Source: CAYMSA01 sp964392965 (GTDB lineage Bacteria > Actinomycetota > Coriobacteriia > Anaerosomatales > Anaerosomataceae). Taken from it: DNA of 34,689 nt. Position 1 is the stretch's first letter; every line of letters begins with the position of its first letter. Shown here one piece after another: positions 16,449 to 23,615 of this stretch. The translations under genes and the position numbers were made by a program. The notes under the pieces are model-generated. The model was not told the origin of the DNA. It did no database searches and was given only the letters and a program-made list of their open reading frames with translations. The stretch lies in NCBI GenBank assembly GCA_964392965.1, contig CAYMSA010000011.1:1-34689 (forward strand), given 5' to 3'.

Positions 16449-17665
16449 CGGTCGAGCTCCCCGAGCATGATGTCAGTCGAGCCGATGATCATGACGACGT
16501 CGGCGATAAGGTGTCCCGGGATGACGTCCTCGAGAGCTTGCAGGACGTACATAGACGGTCCACGGTAATGCATGCGGTACGGGGTGTCCGTTCCGTCGGA
16601 GACCAGATGGATGCTCGTCTCGCCCCGTGCCGACTCGACGGACGCGTACGCCTCGCCCGCCGGTGGTCGCAGTGACTTGGGCATCTTCGCCATGTGGTCT
16701 CCCTCGGGCATCCCCTCCACGCACTGACGCATCATCCTTGCGGCCTGACGCATCTCTCCCATGCGGACGATATAGCGGTCCCACGCGTCGCCGGTCACGC
16801 CGAGCGGCACGTGGAAGTCGAGCTCGGGATAGGCCGCGTACGGGCGCGCCTTGCGGACGTCGAAGTCGACGCCGGTCGCCCGGAGGTTCGCGCCCGTCAC
16901 GCCGAAGGCGAGTGCGGTCGCGCGGTCGATGACGCCGATGCCTTTGACACGCGACAGGAAGATCTCGTTGCCGCCGAGCAGTTCATGGTGCTCGTCAAGG
17001 TAGCCGTCGATCGTGTCGCAGAATGCATGGATCTTCTGGTCGATGCCTGCCGGCAGGTCGCGCACGACCCCACCGGGGCGGACGTAGTTGAACGACATGC
17101 GCTGTCCGGTGATGGCCTCGAGTATGTCGAGGAGGGCCTCTCTGTCGCGCATGGCGTACAGAAACGGCCCCATCGCGCCTACGTCGAGGCCGAACGTGCC
17201 GTACCAGAGCATGTGGCTCGCGATGCGGTTCATCTCACCCGCGAGCGAGCGGATCCAGTGCGCCTTGCGGGGCACCTCGACCTCGAGCAGCTTCTCGGCG
17301 GCGAGTGCCGCAGCGAGCTCGCCATGGATTCCCGAGACGTAATCGCCACGGTCCATAAGCGTGCCGAGCGCATTGTATCGCCGGTGCTCGGCGAGCTTCT
17401 CGATGCCGCGGTGCAGGTAGCCGACTGAAGCCTCCGTCGTGACGACCTCTTCTCCGTCCACCTCCACGATCATCCTGAGAACGCCGTGCGTGGACGGGTG
17501 CTGGGGGCCCATGTTGATGACGAGGTGCTCGGTGGAGAGGCCGTCCACTCCCGCAGGAGACCTGCGGAGGCCCGCAGGGAGCGTCTCCGACTCGGCATCA
17601 TCTCCGGACTCGGACAACTCGAGAAGAGGCTGTTCTGTCACCATATCGGTGTCTTCGGGCGTCAT
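16445..17665 (-). CDS. nuoD: Complex I subunit NuoD (49-kDa-like)
   Basis: A 406-residue peripheral subunit at the quinone site. His60 in GPQHPSTHGVLR and Tyr109 in MDRGDYVSG occupy the positions of the two quinone head-group ligands of the Thermus enzyme (same 49-residue spacing). GEMNRIASHM and the RPGGVVRDLP segment are conserved. An acidic N-terminal extension of about 42 residues precedes the core. NuoC is a separate gene, overlapping by 4 nt, not fused as in E. coli. Confidence 0.96.
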   Translation of the reverse strand: MTPEDTDMVTEQPLLELSESGDDAESETLPAGLRRSPAGVDGLSTEHLVINMGPQHPSTHGVLRMIVEVDGEEVVTTEASVGYLHRGIEKLAEHRRYNALGTLMDRGDYVSGIHGELAAALAAEKLLEVEVPRKAHWIRSLAGEMNRIASHMLWYGTFGLDVGAMGPFLYAMRDREALLDILEAITGQRMSFNYVRPGGVVRDLPAGIDQKIHAFCDTIDGYLDEHHELLGGNEIFLSRVKGIGVIDRATALAFGVTGANLRATGVDFDVRKARPYAAYPELDFHVPLGVTGDAWDRYIVRMGEMRQAARMMRQCVEGMPEGDHMAKMPKSLRPPAGEAYASVESARGETSIHLVSDGTDTPYRMHYRGPSMYVLQALEDVIPGHLIADVVMIIGSTDIMLGELDR

Positions 17666-18081
17666 CGCTGCACCTCCTCGTGCGTACGAATCGGCACCCG
17701 CTTGAGCAGGAGCGGCGGTACACCGTCTGTGAGGAAGAGGTGCTTGGGGTTCGGGTGTCCGGCGAGCGAAAGGCCGAACATCTCGGAGAGTTCGCGTTCG
17801 GGCATGAGCGATGCCGGATAGATGCGCCAGACGGACGCCACCTCGGCCTCGTACGGCACGGTGGTCTTCACGAAGACCTCCAGGTCATCCCGGTAGGAGC
17901 GGAGCCGGTAGGTGATCTCGATGGCCTCACCGGTGTCGATGCCATCGAGGTCCACGAGCGACTCATACCCTGCCGCGAGGAATGCCGCGAGGGTGTCGCG
18001 CATCCGGGTGGATTCGACGCGCACGACGGTGCCGAGAGTGACCTCGGCCACCTCGGCGGGCACGTCTTTCGCCGACAGCAT
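17662..18081 (-). CDS. nuoC: Complex I subunit NuoC (30-kDa-like)
   Basis: A 139-residue peripheral subunit. The conserved C-terminal part is visible: VASVWRIYPASLMPERELSEMFGLSLAGHPNPKHL, the family signature (ERExxDxFG-like). It is short but within the range of unfused NuoC. I chose the ATG at 18081, one base after the nuoB stop (TAAGATG); the long in-frame extension upstream is an out-of-frame reading of nuoB. Confidence 0.92.
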   Translation of the reverse strand: MLSAKDVPAEVAEVTLGTVVRVESTRMRDTLAAFLAAGYESLVDLDGIDTGEAIEITYRLRSYRDDLEVFVKTTVPYEAEVASVWRIYPASLMPERELSEMFGLSLAGHPNPKHLFLTDGVPPLLLKRVPIRTHEEVQR

Positions 18082-18082
18082 C

Positions 18083-18589
18083 TTACTGACCGTTATCGCT
18101 GCGGGCTGCAAGACGCTCCTCCTTCTTCTGGCGGATCTTGTTCTTGAGCTGGATGAACGCGTCCTGTACCGCTTCGGGCCGCGGTGGGCAGCCGGGCACG
18201 TACACGTCCACAGGAATGACTTTGTCCACGCCGAGGACGACGTTGGGATAGCTTCTGAAGGGGCCGCCGGTGGAAGCGCAGGCGCCCATCGCGACCACCC
18301 ACTTGGGTTCGGACATCTGCTCGTAGAGTGTCTCGATGGTCTTGGCCATCTTGAGATTGACGGTGCCCGCGACGATGAGGACGTCGGCCTGCCGGGGTGA
18401 GGTGCGGAAGAACACACCCATGCGGTCGAAGTCGAACCGGGGACCGGATGCGCTCATCGGCGCCTCGATGGCACAGCACGCGATGCCGAAGGAGAGGTAC
18501 CAGAGACTGTTGGAGCGGGCCAGATCGAAGAGTTGCTCACTCCGGATGAAGAGCAGCGAGTTCTCGCCGGTGAGTCGGTCTAGCGCCAT
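18083..18589 (-). CDS. nuoB: Complex I iron-sulfur subunit NuoB
   Basis: A 168-residue subunit holding the terminal N2 [4Fe-4S] cluster. The ligands are the tandem Cys38-Cys39 (GIACCAIE), Cys104 (MGACASTGG) and Cys134 (VPGCPPRPE). The ATG at 18589 lies inside the end of nuoA and follows a GGAG ribosome-binding site. Length is normal. Confidence 0.96.
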   Translation of the reverse strand: MALDRLTGENSLLFIRSEQLFDLARSNSLWYLSFGIACCAIEAPMSASGPRFDFDRMGVFFRTSPRQADVLIVAGTVNLKMAKTIETLYEQMSEPKWVVAMGACASTGGPFRSYPNVVLGVDKVIPVDVYVPGCPPRPEAVQDAFIQLKNKIRQKKEERLAARSDNGQ

Positions 18590-18942
18590 GTGAGTGCTCC
18601 TTCGCGCCACGCGTAGGCGAGGCCGGCGGCGAGGATGAGGATGAAGACGACCATCTCCACAAGGATGAAGAGGCTCATCTGGTTGTAGACGACGGCCCAT
18701 GGATAGAGGAAGACCGTCTCGATGTCGAAGATCACGAAGAGGAGGGCGTACACGTAGTAGCCCATGCGGAAGCGCACCCAGGGGGCCCCGATGGGTTCGG
18801 AGCCGCATTCGTACGGCTCCAGCTTCTTCGGGGTGGGGTTGTGCGGTGCAAGCAGGTTGGAGAGGAGTATGACTACCGCGACGAACGCGAGGGCGAACAG
18901 CACGGTGCAGCCGATGACCACGTAGTCGAAGCCCGGATTCAC
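18580..18942 (-). CDS. nuoA: Complex I subunit NuoA
   Basis: A 120-residue three-helix membrane subunit, first gene of the operon. The conserved loop KLEPYECGSEPIG (with its cysteine) and FDIETVFLYPWAV are present. I chose the GTG at 18942: AAGGGAG lies about 10 nt upstream on the minus strand, and the product then has the usual length. A longer frame from ATG 18996 or TTG 19032 would add a polar tail without family similarity. It overlaps nuoB by 10 nt. Confidence 0.93.
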   Translation of the reverse strand: MNPGFDYVVIGCTVLFALAFVAVVILLSNLLAPHNPTPKKLEPYECGSEPIGAPWVRFRMGYYVYALLFVIFDIETVFLYPWAVVYNQMSLFILVEMVVFILILAAGLAYAWREGALTWR

Positions 18943-18999
18943 GCTCGCGATTCTCCCTTCTGCAGCATCAGCAGCGGCTGATGGCATGTCTTCCATACG

Positions 19000-19015
19000 C
19001 ACCGGATGTCCGGTG
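19000..19015. promoter_or_regulatory. Palindrome upstream of nuoA
   Basis: A perfect inverted repeat CACCGGA-TG-TCCGGTG, about 58 nt upstream of the nuoA start. It is placed where an operator or leader hairpin of the nuo operon would be. Confidence 0.35.
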
Positions 19016-19196
19016 GTGCACTCGTAAGCCAAGCCACCTTATCGCACGACTGTTGGGCGATTTGAGGTCATCCGGTGAACGGTACGATTGCATCGGTCGG
19101 CGGTCTGTGAGCGGTTCAGGGCGCCAAACAAGCTCCACCATCGGCGGCATGAACTCCCCCGGGAGCGGATAGCCCGTGCTAAGGTGTCTCGGTGTG

Positions 19197-19202
19197 TATA
19201 GT
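19197..19202 (+). promoter_or_regulatory. Candidate -10 box for the etf operon (TATAGT)
   Basis: TATAGT lies 70 nt upstream of etfB in an otherwise GC-rich stretch. No recognisable -35 hexamer precedes it. Confidence 0.4.
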
Positions 19203-19207
19203 AACGT

Positions 19208-19245
19208 CCGCCGGGGGTCGGGCATCTGGTCGCATTTCCCGGCGG
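19208..19245 (+). promoter_or_regulatory. Leader hairpin of etfB
   Basis: CCGCCGGG pairs with CCCGGCGG (8 bp, extendable by two G-U pairs) just after the predicted transcription start and 13 nt before the AAAGAGG ribosome-binding site at 19258-19264. Confidence 0.35.
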
Positions 19246-19271
19246 CGCCTGCTGACGAAAGAGGCTGGCCC

Positions 19272-20084
19272 ATGCTCGTGATCGCCTGTGTGAAACAAGT
19301 CCCCGATACGACCCAGGTCTCCATCGATCCTGTCACCAATACCCTCATACGTGAGGGCGTTCCGTTCATCATGAACCCCTTCGACACGCACGCCCTCGAA
19401 GAGGCGCTTCGTTTCAAGGACGCCTATGGAGCGCGCGTCGTGGTCATCTCGATGGGCCCGCCCAACGCCGAGGCCACGCTTCGAGACGCTCTCGCGCGCG
19501 GGGCCGATGAGGCCATCCTGCTCTCGGACCGCGTCTTCGGCGGTGCTGACACGCTCGCGACCTCAGCGGTGCTCGCCGAGACGGTGCGTCGCCTGGCCGA
19601 GGAGGATGAGCTCGCGCTCGTGATCTGCGGGAAGCAGACGATCGACGGCGACACGGCGCAGGTCGGGCCCGGTATCGCGGTCCGCTGCGGGCTCGTACCC
19701 CTGACGCTCGTGGACCGCGTCGAGTCCTTCGACTTCGAGGCGAAGAAGATCGTCGTGCGCCGCAAGCTCGAGGGGCGTCACGAGCTGGTCGAGTCCGCAC
19801 TGCCGGCGCTGCTGACGGTCGTTCGCGAGGTCAACCATCCGCGGTACCCGACCGTTCCCAAGCGGCTTGCGGCCAAGTCGGCCGAGGTCGCCGTCTGGAA
19901 CAACGAGGTCCTTCAGCTCGACACGAAGACGATAGGCCTGTCGGGTTCGCCGACGGCCGTGCGGAAGATCTTCTCCCCGGAGAACGAGCCGGGCGAGATC
20001 ATCGGCGACGGCATGGGTGATCCTGTTGGGACCGCGCAGCTCCTCGTCGGGCGCCTTGCGGAGCGAGAGCTCCTGCCCCTGTGA
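19272..20084 (+). CDS. etfB: Electron transfer flavoprotein beta subunit EtfB
   Basis: A 270-residue EtfB, partner of EtfA in a flavin electron carrier. It begins LVIACVKQVPDT and contains DPVTNTLIREGVPFIMNPFD, GADTLATS (91-98) and IDGDTAQVGP (124-133). The last motifs are typical of EtfB from anaerobes, including bifurcating types, but sequence reading alone cannot decide whether this pair bifurcates. The ATG at 19272 follows AAAGAGG. It starts a three-gene operon with etfA and a membrane Fe-S protein, pointing to electron delivery to the quinone pool. Confidence 0.95.
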   Translation: MLVIACVKQVPDTTQVSIDPVTNTLIREGVPFIMNPFDTHALEEALRFKDAYGARVVVISMGPPNAEATLRDALARGADEAILLSDRVFGGADTLATSAVLAETVRRLAEEDELALVICGKQTIDGDTAQVGPGIAVRCGLVPLTLVDRVESFDFEAKKIVVRRKLEGRHELVESALPALLTVVREVNHPRYPTVPKRLAAKSAEVAVWNNEVLQLDTKTIGLSGSPTAVRKIFSPENEPGEIIGDGMGDPVGTAQLLVGRLAERELLPL

Positions 20085-20134
20085 CAACGGGATGTCGGTA
20101 CGTAGTGTATGTGAAGGCATGGAGGTAACACGGT

Positions 20135-21487
20135 ATGGAGAAGCGACGAGCGCCCAGGCGGCCGAGAGGCAAAGCGGGGCTCATCGAGGGTAAGTGCATC
20201 GCCTGCGGTGGTCGATGTGAGACGGCGTGTCCGACGAACGCCATCACGCTCAATGCTGATGGCGAACCGATCATCGACGCGGACGCCTGTATCGGCTGTC
20301 TCAAGTGTGTGAAGGTGTGTCCTGCAGGCGCCATCGAGATGCGCTTCACGCCCGAGGAGCAGGCGATACTCGACCAGCTCGCCGCCGAGGCCGCTGCGAG
20401 CGCGGAGCCTCAGGCTGCCGAGGAGCCTGAAGACCCCGAGGCCGCCGCACTGGCTGCGTATCTCGCGCAGTACACGGGCGTGTGGGTGTTCGTCGAGCAG
20501 GCCGACTGTGTGGCGGCGAGTGTCTCGTGGGAGCTGCTCGGCGTGGGTAAGAGTCTCGCGGCGTCACTCGGCGTGGAACTCAGCGCGCTCGTGCTCGGGC
20601 ACAACGTCGAACACCTCTGCAAGGAGGCGTTCGCCTACGGGGCGACGAAGGCGTATCTCGTGGACGACCCGATCCTCGAGAACTATCGCACGGCGCCGTA
20701 TCTCGAGGCGTTCTGCCAGCTCGCCGAGAAGTACAAGCCGGAGATCATCCTCACCGGTGCCACAGGCCTCGGCCGTGACCTGGCGGGCGCGGTGGCGACC
20801 CGGCTCGGGACCGGCCTCACCGCCGACTGCACCGGCCTCGACATCGACGACAAACGGCAGCTGCTACAGACGCGCCCTGCCTTCGGCGGCAACATCATGG
20901 CCACCATCTTCACTGAGAAGCACCGGCCTCAGATGGCGTCGGTCCGCCCCCACGTGATGCCGATGCCCTGTCGCGAAGACGGCGCCACGGGCGAGATCGT
21001 CCGTGAGACGGTGGAGCTTTCCGAGGAGCGCATCCCTACCCGGGTGCTCGAGGTCGTGCGTGACACCGCCGGAGCGATCGACATCGGCGCCGCCGAGTAC
21101 ATCGTCTCGGGCGGGCGCGGCATGATGTCCAAGGAGAACTTCGCGCTCCTCGAAGAGCTCGCCGCCGAGCTCGGCGGTGTCGTGGCGGGCTCGAGAAGCG
21201 CTGTCGATGCCGGCTGGATCACGGTGGACCGGCAGGTCGGGCAGACCGGCAAGACCGTTCGGCCGAAGGTGTACATCGCCTGTGGGATCAGCGGCGCCAT
21301 CCAGCACATCGTGGGCATGCAGGACGCCGAGACCATCATCGCCATCAACCGTGACCCGGAGGCCCCCATCTTCGACACGGTGACGTATGGAATCGTCGGC
21401 GATCTGTTCCAGGTGGTTCCGGCGTTGATCGAGGAGATCAGGCGGATCAAGGCCGCCAAGGGCGCACCCGAGGTCTGCGCTCTGTGA
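20135..21487 (+). CDS. etfA: Electron transfer flavoprotein alpha subunit EtfA with N-terminal ferredoxin domain
   Basis: A 450-residue fusion. Residues about 15-66 form a 2x[4Fe-4S] ferredoxin domain. The second cluster motif is canonical (Cys52-55-58-62, CIGCLKCVKVCP); the first is spaced CxxCxxxCxxxC (Cys21-24-28-32, CIACGGRCETACP), one residue longer than usual. An Ala/Glu/Pro-rich linker (about 70-105) leads to the EtfA body. Its C-terminal FAD domain has SGGRGMMSKENF, VDAGWITVDRQVGQTGKTV and YIACGISGAIQH. GGAGG at 20121-20125 precedes the ATG. The ferredoxin domain probably relays electrons to or from Fe-S partners. Confidence 0.94.
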   Translation: MEKRRAPRRPRGKAGLIEGKCIACGGRCETACPTNAITLNADGEPIIDADACIGCLKCVKVCPAGAIEMRFTPEEQAILDQLAAEAAASAEPQAAEEPEDPEAAALAAYLAQYTGVWVFVEQADCVAASVSWELLGVGKSLAASLGVELSALVLGHNVEHLCKEAFAYGATKAYLVDDPILENYRTAPYLEAFCQLAEKYKPEIILTGATGLGRDLAGAVATRLGTGLTADCTGLDIDDKRQLLQTRPAFGGNIMATIFTEKHRPQMASVRPHVMPMPCREDGATGEIVRETVELSEERIPTRVLEVVRDTAGAIDIGAAEYIVSGGRGMMSKENFALLEELAAELGGVVAGSRSAVDAGWITVDRQVGQTGKTVRPKVYIACGISGAIQHIVGMQDAETIIAINRDPEAPIFDTVTYGIVGDLFQVVPALIEEIRRIKAAKGAPEVCAL

Positions 21488-21520
21488 TCGTATGACTTCA
21501 GCTGCAGAAGGGTGTGCGTG

Positions 21521-23503
21521 ATGATACCGAATCCAACCGTGTTCGCCATCGTGTTCGCTATTGGCATCCTGATCTTCGTGTGGAGCTGCGTGCGCCGCTT
21601 CGGGCTGCTGGCCCTCGCGCGTCCGGATAACCGCTCGGACAAGGTGGGGATGCGCCTCAAGAACATGTTCGTGTACGCCTTCGCCCAGAAGCGCGTGCTG
21701 AAGAAGCTCTTCGGCGTGAACCACTTCTTCCTCTTCTGGTCGTTCATAATCCTGCTCCTGGCTAACGCCGAGTTCTTCCTCAAGGGCCTCAATCCGGCCA
21801 TCACGTTCATGGCGTTGCCGCCCGCGGTCTACAACGTGCTGTTCGTGATCTTCGACCTCGTGTCGCTCGTGACGCTCATCGCCGTCATCGCCGCCATGAT
21901 CCGCCGCTACTTCCGCCGGCCGTTCCCGCAGGCCGTCTACTTCGATGCGTACTTCATCCTCGTGCTCGACGCCCTGCTCGTCATCGCCTACTTCAACCTG
22001 CATGGCATCGAGCTCCAGATCGGTCACCTCATCGCGACGATGCCCGTCTCCTCCATCGTGGGCTCGCTCTTCTACCCGGGCATCACGGAGGCGGCGGCAG
22101 AGCCGCTCATCAGCTTCTGGTGGTGGATGCACGCCATCGTTCTGCTCTTCTTCCTGAACTACCTTCCGTACAGCAAGCAGTTCCACGTGATCACCTCCAT
22201 CCCGGCCTGCTACCTCAAGCTGGAGGGTCACGCGAACACGTTGCCGCGTGAGACGTTCGAGCCGGACCAGGAGTTCGGCGTCGGACGGTTCGATCAGTTC
22301 ACCTGGAAGGACCTCTTCGACGCGTACTCGTGTACCGAGTGCGGACGTTGCCAGATGGTGTGCCCCGCCAATCAGACGGGCAAGCCGCTCAACCCGCGTC
22401 AGGTGGTCAAAGACCTGCGCGTGAACATGATCAAGAACGGCAGTGCCGTTCGCAGGGGCGAGGAGCCGGCGATTCCGCTCATCGGCGGCGACGGACGCGC
22501 CGGAGATGATGAGCGCGCGGACGGCAGTGTGAGCGCGGACAGCATCTGGTCGTGCACGAGCTGCGGTGCCTGCATGGAGGCCTGCCCTGTCTTCATCGAG
22601 CACCTGCCCAAGATCCTTCAGATGCGTCGCCATCTCGTGGAGATGAAGGCCGAGTTCCCCGAGGAGCTGCTGAATCTCTTCGAGAACATGGAGCAGCGGA
22701 GCAACCCGTGGGGCATCGCGCCCGGGGAGCGCACCAAGTGGTGCTCAGCGCTCGATGTGAAGACGTTCGACGAGAGCTGCGAGTACCTGTTCTACGTCGG
22801 CTGTGCCGGCGCGTTCGACTCGCGGACCAAGCACGTCACCGTCGCGCTGGCGAAGGTGCTCGACGCCGCGGGGATCTCCTGGGGCATCCTCGGCAAGGAC
22901 GAGCTCTGTTGCGGTGACTCGCTGCGCAGGCTCGGCAACGAATACGTCTTCGACCAGATGGCCAGGGCGAACGTGGCGCTCTTCGAGAAGCGCGGTGTGA
23001 AGAAGATCATCACGATGTGTCCGCACTGCTACACGACGCTCGAGAACGACTACCGCCAGTACGGCTTCGAGGGGGAGGTCATCGAGCATGCCGTGCTCAT
23101 CCGTGACCTCATCGCCTCCGGTAGACTCTCGCCGGCGAAGTCGGCGGGCGCCACGACCTTCACCTACCATGACTCGTGCTACCTCGGCCGCCACAACGAC
23201 ATCTACGACGCTCCGCGCGAGGTCATCGAGCAGGCGACCGGCTCGGTGCCGGTGGAGATGGAGCGCAACCGCGGCGAGGGCTTCTGCTGCGGAGCCGGCG
23301 GCGGCCGCATGTGGATGGAGGAGAGCATCGGCGACCGCATCAACCTCGAGCGCGTGAAAGAGGCGGTGCAGACCCAGGCCGACACCGTGTGTGTCGCGTG
23401 CCCGTACTGCATGACCATGTTCGAGGACGGACTGAAGGACCTGAACCGGGACGACGTGGTCGTGAAAGACATCGCCGAGGTCGTCGCCGAGGCGCTGGCC
23501 TGA
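21521..23503 (+). CDS. Membrane Fe-S oxidoreductase, HdrD/GlpC-like; probable Etf:quinone oxidoreductase
   Basis: A 660-residue protein. The N-terminal part (about 1-225) has around six membrane segments with several histidines (68, 161, 169, 204, 222) that could bind heme b. Two [4Fe-4S] motifs follow (Cys271-274-277-281 and Cys345-348-351-355). Then come two CCG domains: Cys463-464 with CPHC at 500-503, and Cys589-590 with CPYC at 627-630. Proteins of this architecture beside etfAB are known as Etf:menaquinone oxidoreductases in anaerobic fatty-acid oxidisers, so electron flow EtfAB to quinone is the likely role. ATG 21521 was chosen because AGAAGG is 9 nt upstream; GTG codons at 21512 and 21518 are alternatives. 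Confidence 0.88.
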   Translation: MIPNPTVFAIVFAIGILIFVWSCVRRFGLLALARPDNRSDKVGMRLKNMFVYAFAQKRVLKKLFGVNHFFLFWSFIILLLANAEFFLKGLNPAITFMALPPAVYNVLFVIFDLVSLVTLIAVIAAMIRRYFRRPFPQAVYFDAYFILVLDALLVIAYFNLHGIELQIGHLIATMPVSSIVGSLFYPGITEAAAEPLISFWWWMHAIVLLFFLNYLPYSKQFHVITSIPACYLKLEGHANTLPRETFEPDQEFGVGRFDQFTWKDLFDAYSCTECGRCQMVCPANQTGKPLNPRQVVKDLRVNMIKNGSAVRRGEEPAIPLIGGDGRAGDDERADGSVSADSIWSCTSCGACMEACPVFIEHLPKILQMRRHLVEMKAEFPEELLNLFENMEQRSNPWGIAPGERTKWCSALDVKTFDESCEYLFYVGCAGAFDSRTKHVTVALAKVLDAAGISWGILGKDELCCGDSLRRLGNEYVFDQMARANVALFEKRGVKKIITMCPHCYTTLENDYRQYGFEGEVIEHAVLIRDLIASGRLSPAKSAGATTFTYHDSCYLGRHNDIYDAPREVIEQATGSVPVEMERNRGEGFCCGAGGGRMWMEESIGDRINLERVKEAVQTQADTVCVACPYCMTMFEDGLKDLNRDDVVVKDIAEVVAEALA

Positions 23504-23541
23504 GGTACCCGGCGGGTCACTGCCGGTCATCGCATCGCATC

Positions 23542-23580
23542 GAGGCGCATCTTCCAACGGCTGAACGGAGGGTGCGCCTC
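23542..23580 (+). terminator. Terminator-like hairpin between the etf operon and purF
   Basis: A 14-bp stem, GAGGCGCATCTTCC with GGAGGGTGCGCCTC, including two G-U pairs, and an 11-nt loop. It lies 38 nt after the Fe-S gene and 35 nt before purF. No T-run follows; a possible -10 (TATCCT, 23585-23590) lies directly downstream. Confidence 0.55.
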
Positions 23581-23615
23581 GTGGTATCCTACTCGGCGTC
23601 TCACACCGTCGATCC

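Larger units (their letters stand above)
18943..19271. other. Divergent intergenic region between nuoA and etfB
   Basis: About 330 nt without a gene if the nuoA GTG start is right. It must hold the promoters of both the nuo operon (minus) and the etf operon (plus). It contains a 16-nt palindrome at 19000-19015, a TATAGT at 19197-19202 and a leader hairpin at 19208-19245. No clear -35 boxes are visible on either strand. Confidence 0.6.

Noticed and set aside
18082..18417. Extended N-terminus of about 112 residues for NuoC
   Set aside because: It would read nuoB in another frame; the product is Ser/Arg/Pro-rich, and the ATG at 18081 follows nuoB directly.
18943..19032. Extended N-terminus for NuoA from TTG 19032 or ATG 18996
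   Set aside because: The GTG at 18942 has a good ribosome-binding site and gives the normal family length; the extension is polar and unlike NuoA.
20864..22633. A 589-codon open frame on the minus strand
   Set aside because: It is the antisense shadow of etfA and the membrane Fe-S gene, with low-complexity composition.
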